From Candidatus Sulfotelmatobacter sp. (GTDB taxonomy: Bacteria > Acidobacteriota > Terriglobia > Terriglobales > Acidobacteriaceae), in contig JASICF010000551.1 in assembly GCA_030044775.1 (NCBI GenBank), positions 1 to 5,698 on the forward strand: 5,698 bases of DNA, in the 5' to 3' direction. Below are positions 5,500-5,698 of this stretch, one piece after another. Position numbers and translations under genes: made by a program. The stretch's first letter is position 1, and every line of letters begins with the position of its first letter. The notes below the pieces were generated by a model. That model did no database searches and was not told where the DNA came from. It saw only the letters and a program-made list of their open reading frames with translations.

Positions 5500-5698
5500 T
5501 TAAGCATTGATCGCGATTCCATACACGCTGTTGGCCGCGTCGAGCATCGCTTCAGCCAGCGTCGGATGCGCGTGGATGGTCCACATTAAGTCCTCGACCG
5601 TTGCTTCGAGTTCCATGGCGGCTACGGCTTCGGCGATCAGTTCCGTCGCCTGCGGGCCGATGATGTGGACGCCCAAAATTTCGCCGTAATCGGCGTCG
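5500..5698 (-). CDS. lpdA: Dihydrolipoamide dehydrogenase (E3), C-terminal part only
   Basis: E3 is the FAD enzyme that reoxidises the dihydrolipoyl arm of E2 and passes electrons to NAD+. Only the last 65 residues are visible, ending at TAA (5500-5502), with the N-terminal FAD and NAD domains and the redox disulfide beyond the right edge. The visible part is the dimerisation domain: GEILGVHIIGPQATELI, AVAAMELEATVEDL, then HAHPTLAEAM with the His-x4-Glu active-site pair that completes the partner subunit's disulfide centre, and a normal ending in YGIAINA. The spacing and motif identify the disulfide oxidoreductase family; the IHAHPTLAEA form together with adjacent lipB supports lipoamide dehydrogenase rather than mercuric or glutathione reductase. 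It is transcribed towards lipB, 96 bases away. Confidence 0.92.
   Translation of the reverse strand, partial: DADYGEILGVHIIGPQATELIAEAVAAMELEATVEDLMWTIHAHPTLAEAMLDAANSVYGIAINA

Overview
The window carries most of a lipoate-dependent 2-oxoacid dehydrogenase module from a GC-rich bacterium. Gene content, the style of the E1 subunits and above all the dispersed palindromic repeats (TAAA-loop hairpins, GTCGAGC palindromes, ATTGAGCG-type octamers) suggest an acidobacterium of the Koribacter/Terriglobia kind. That placement is recognition and inference, not a search result.

Layout on the minus strand, in transcription order from the right edge: the C-terminal 65 residues of dihydrolipoamide dehydrogenase (E3, lpdA, 5500-5698, running off the right edge); a 96-base spacer built of octamer repeats; lipB (octanoyltransferase, 4306-5403), which is much longer than usual because two repeat-derived segments sit in its reading frame; then, after two genes on the other strand, E1 alpha (1309-2661), a small two-helix membrane protein (961-1281) and E1 beta (1-912, whose last residues run off the left edge). 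E1 beta has no stop in the window but reads open to the edge and is unmistakable by sequence. Spacings of 27 and 48 bases make E1 alpha, the small membrane gene and E1 beta a likely operon; E2 is not in the window and would be expected beyond the left edge.

On the plus strand, between the two halves of the module, lie an unrecognised four-helix membrane protein (2748-3203) and a zinc-independent quinone-oxidoreductase-like MDR protein (3250-4206). They run divergently from E1 alpha and convergently with lipB.

Functionally, E1 alpha/beta decarboxylate a 2-oxoacid (E1 beta looks closest to the branched-chain type), E3 reoxidises the lipoyl arm, and LipB attaches the octanoyl precursor of lipoate to the E2 lipoyl domain. 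The most unusual feature is the set of palindromic repeats embedded in frame in lipB. Two copies of the same element are read in the same frame and differ by exactly 24 bases, while all catalytic motifs remain. A fragment of the same family lies in the N-terminal extension of E1 alpha, and a relative of another lies between lipB and its convergent neighbour. No stretch above 100 bases lacks a gene.
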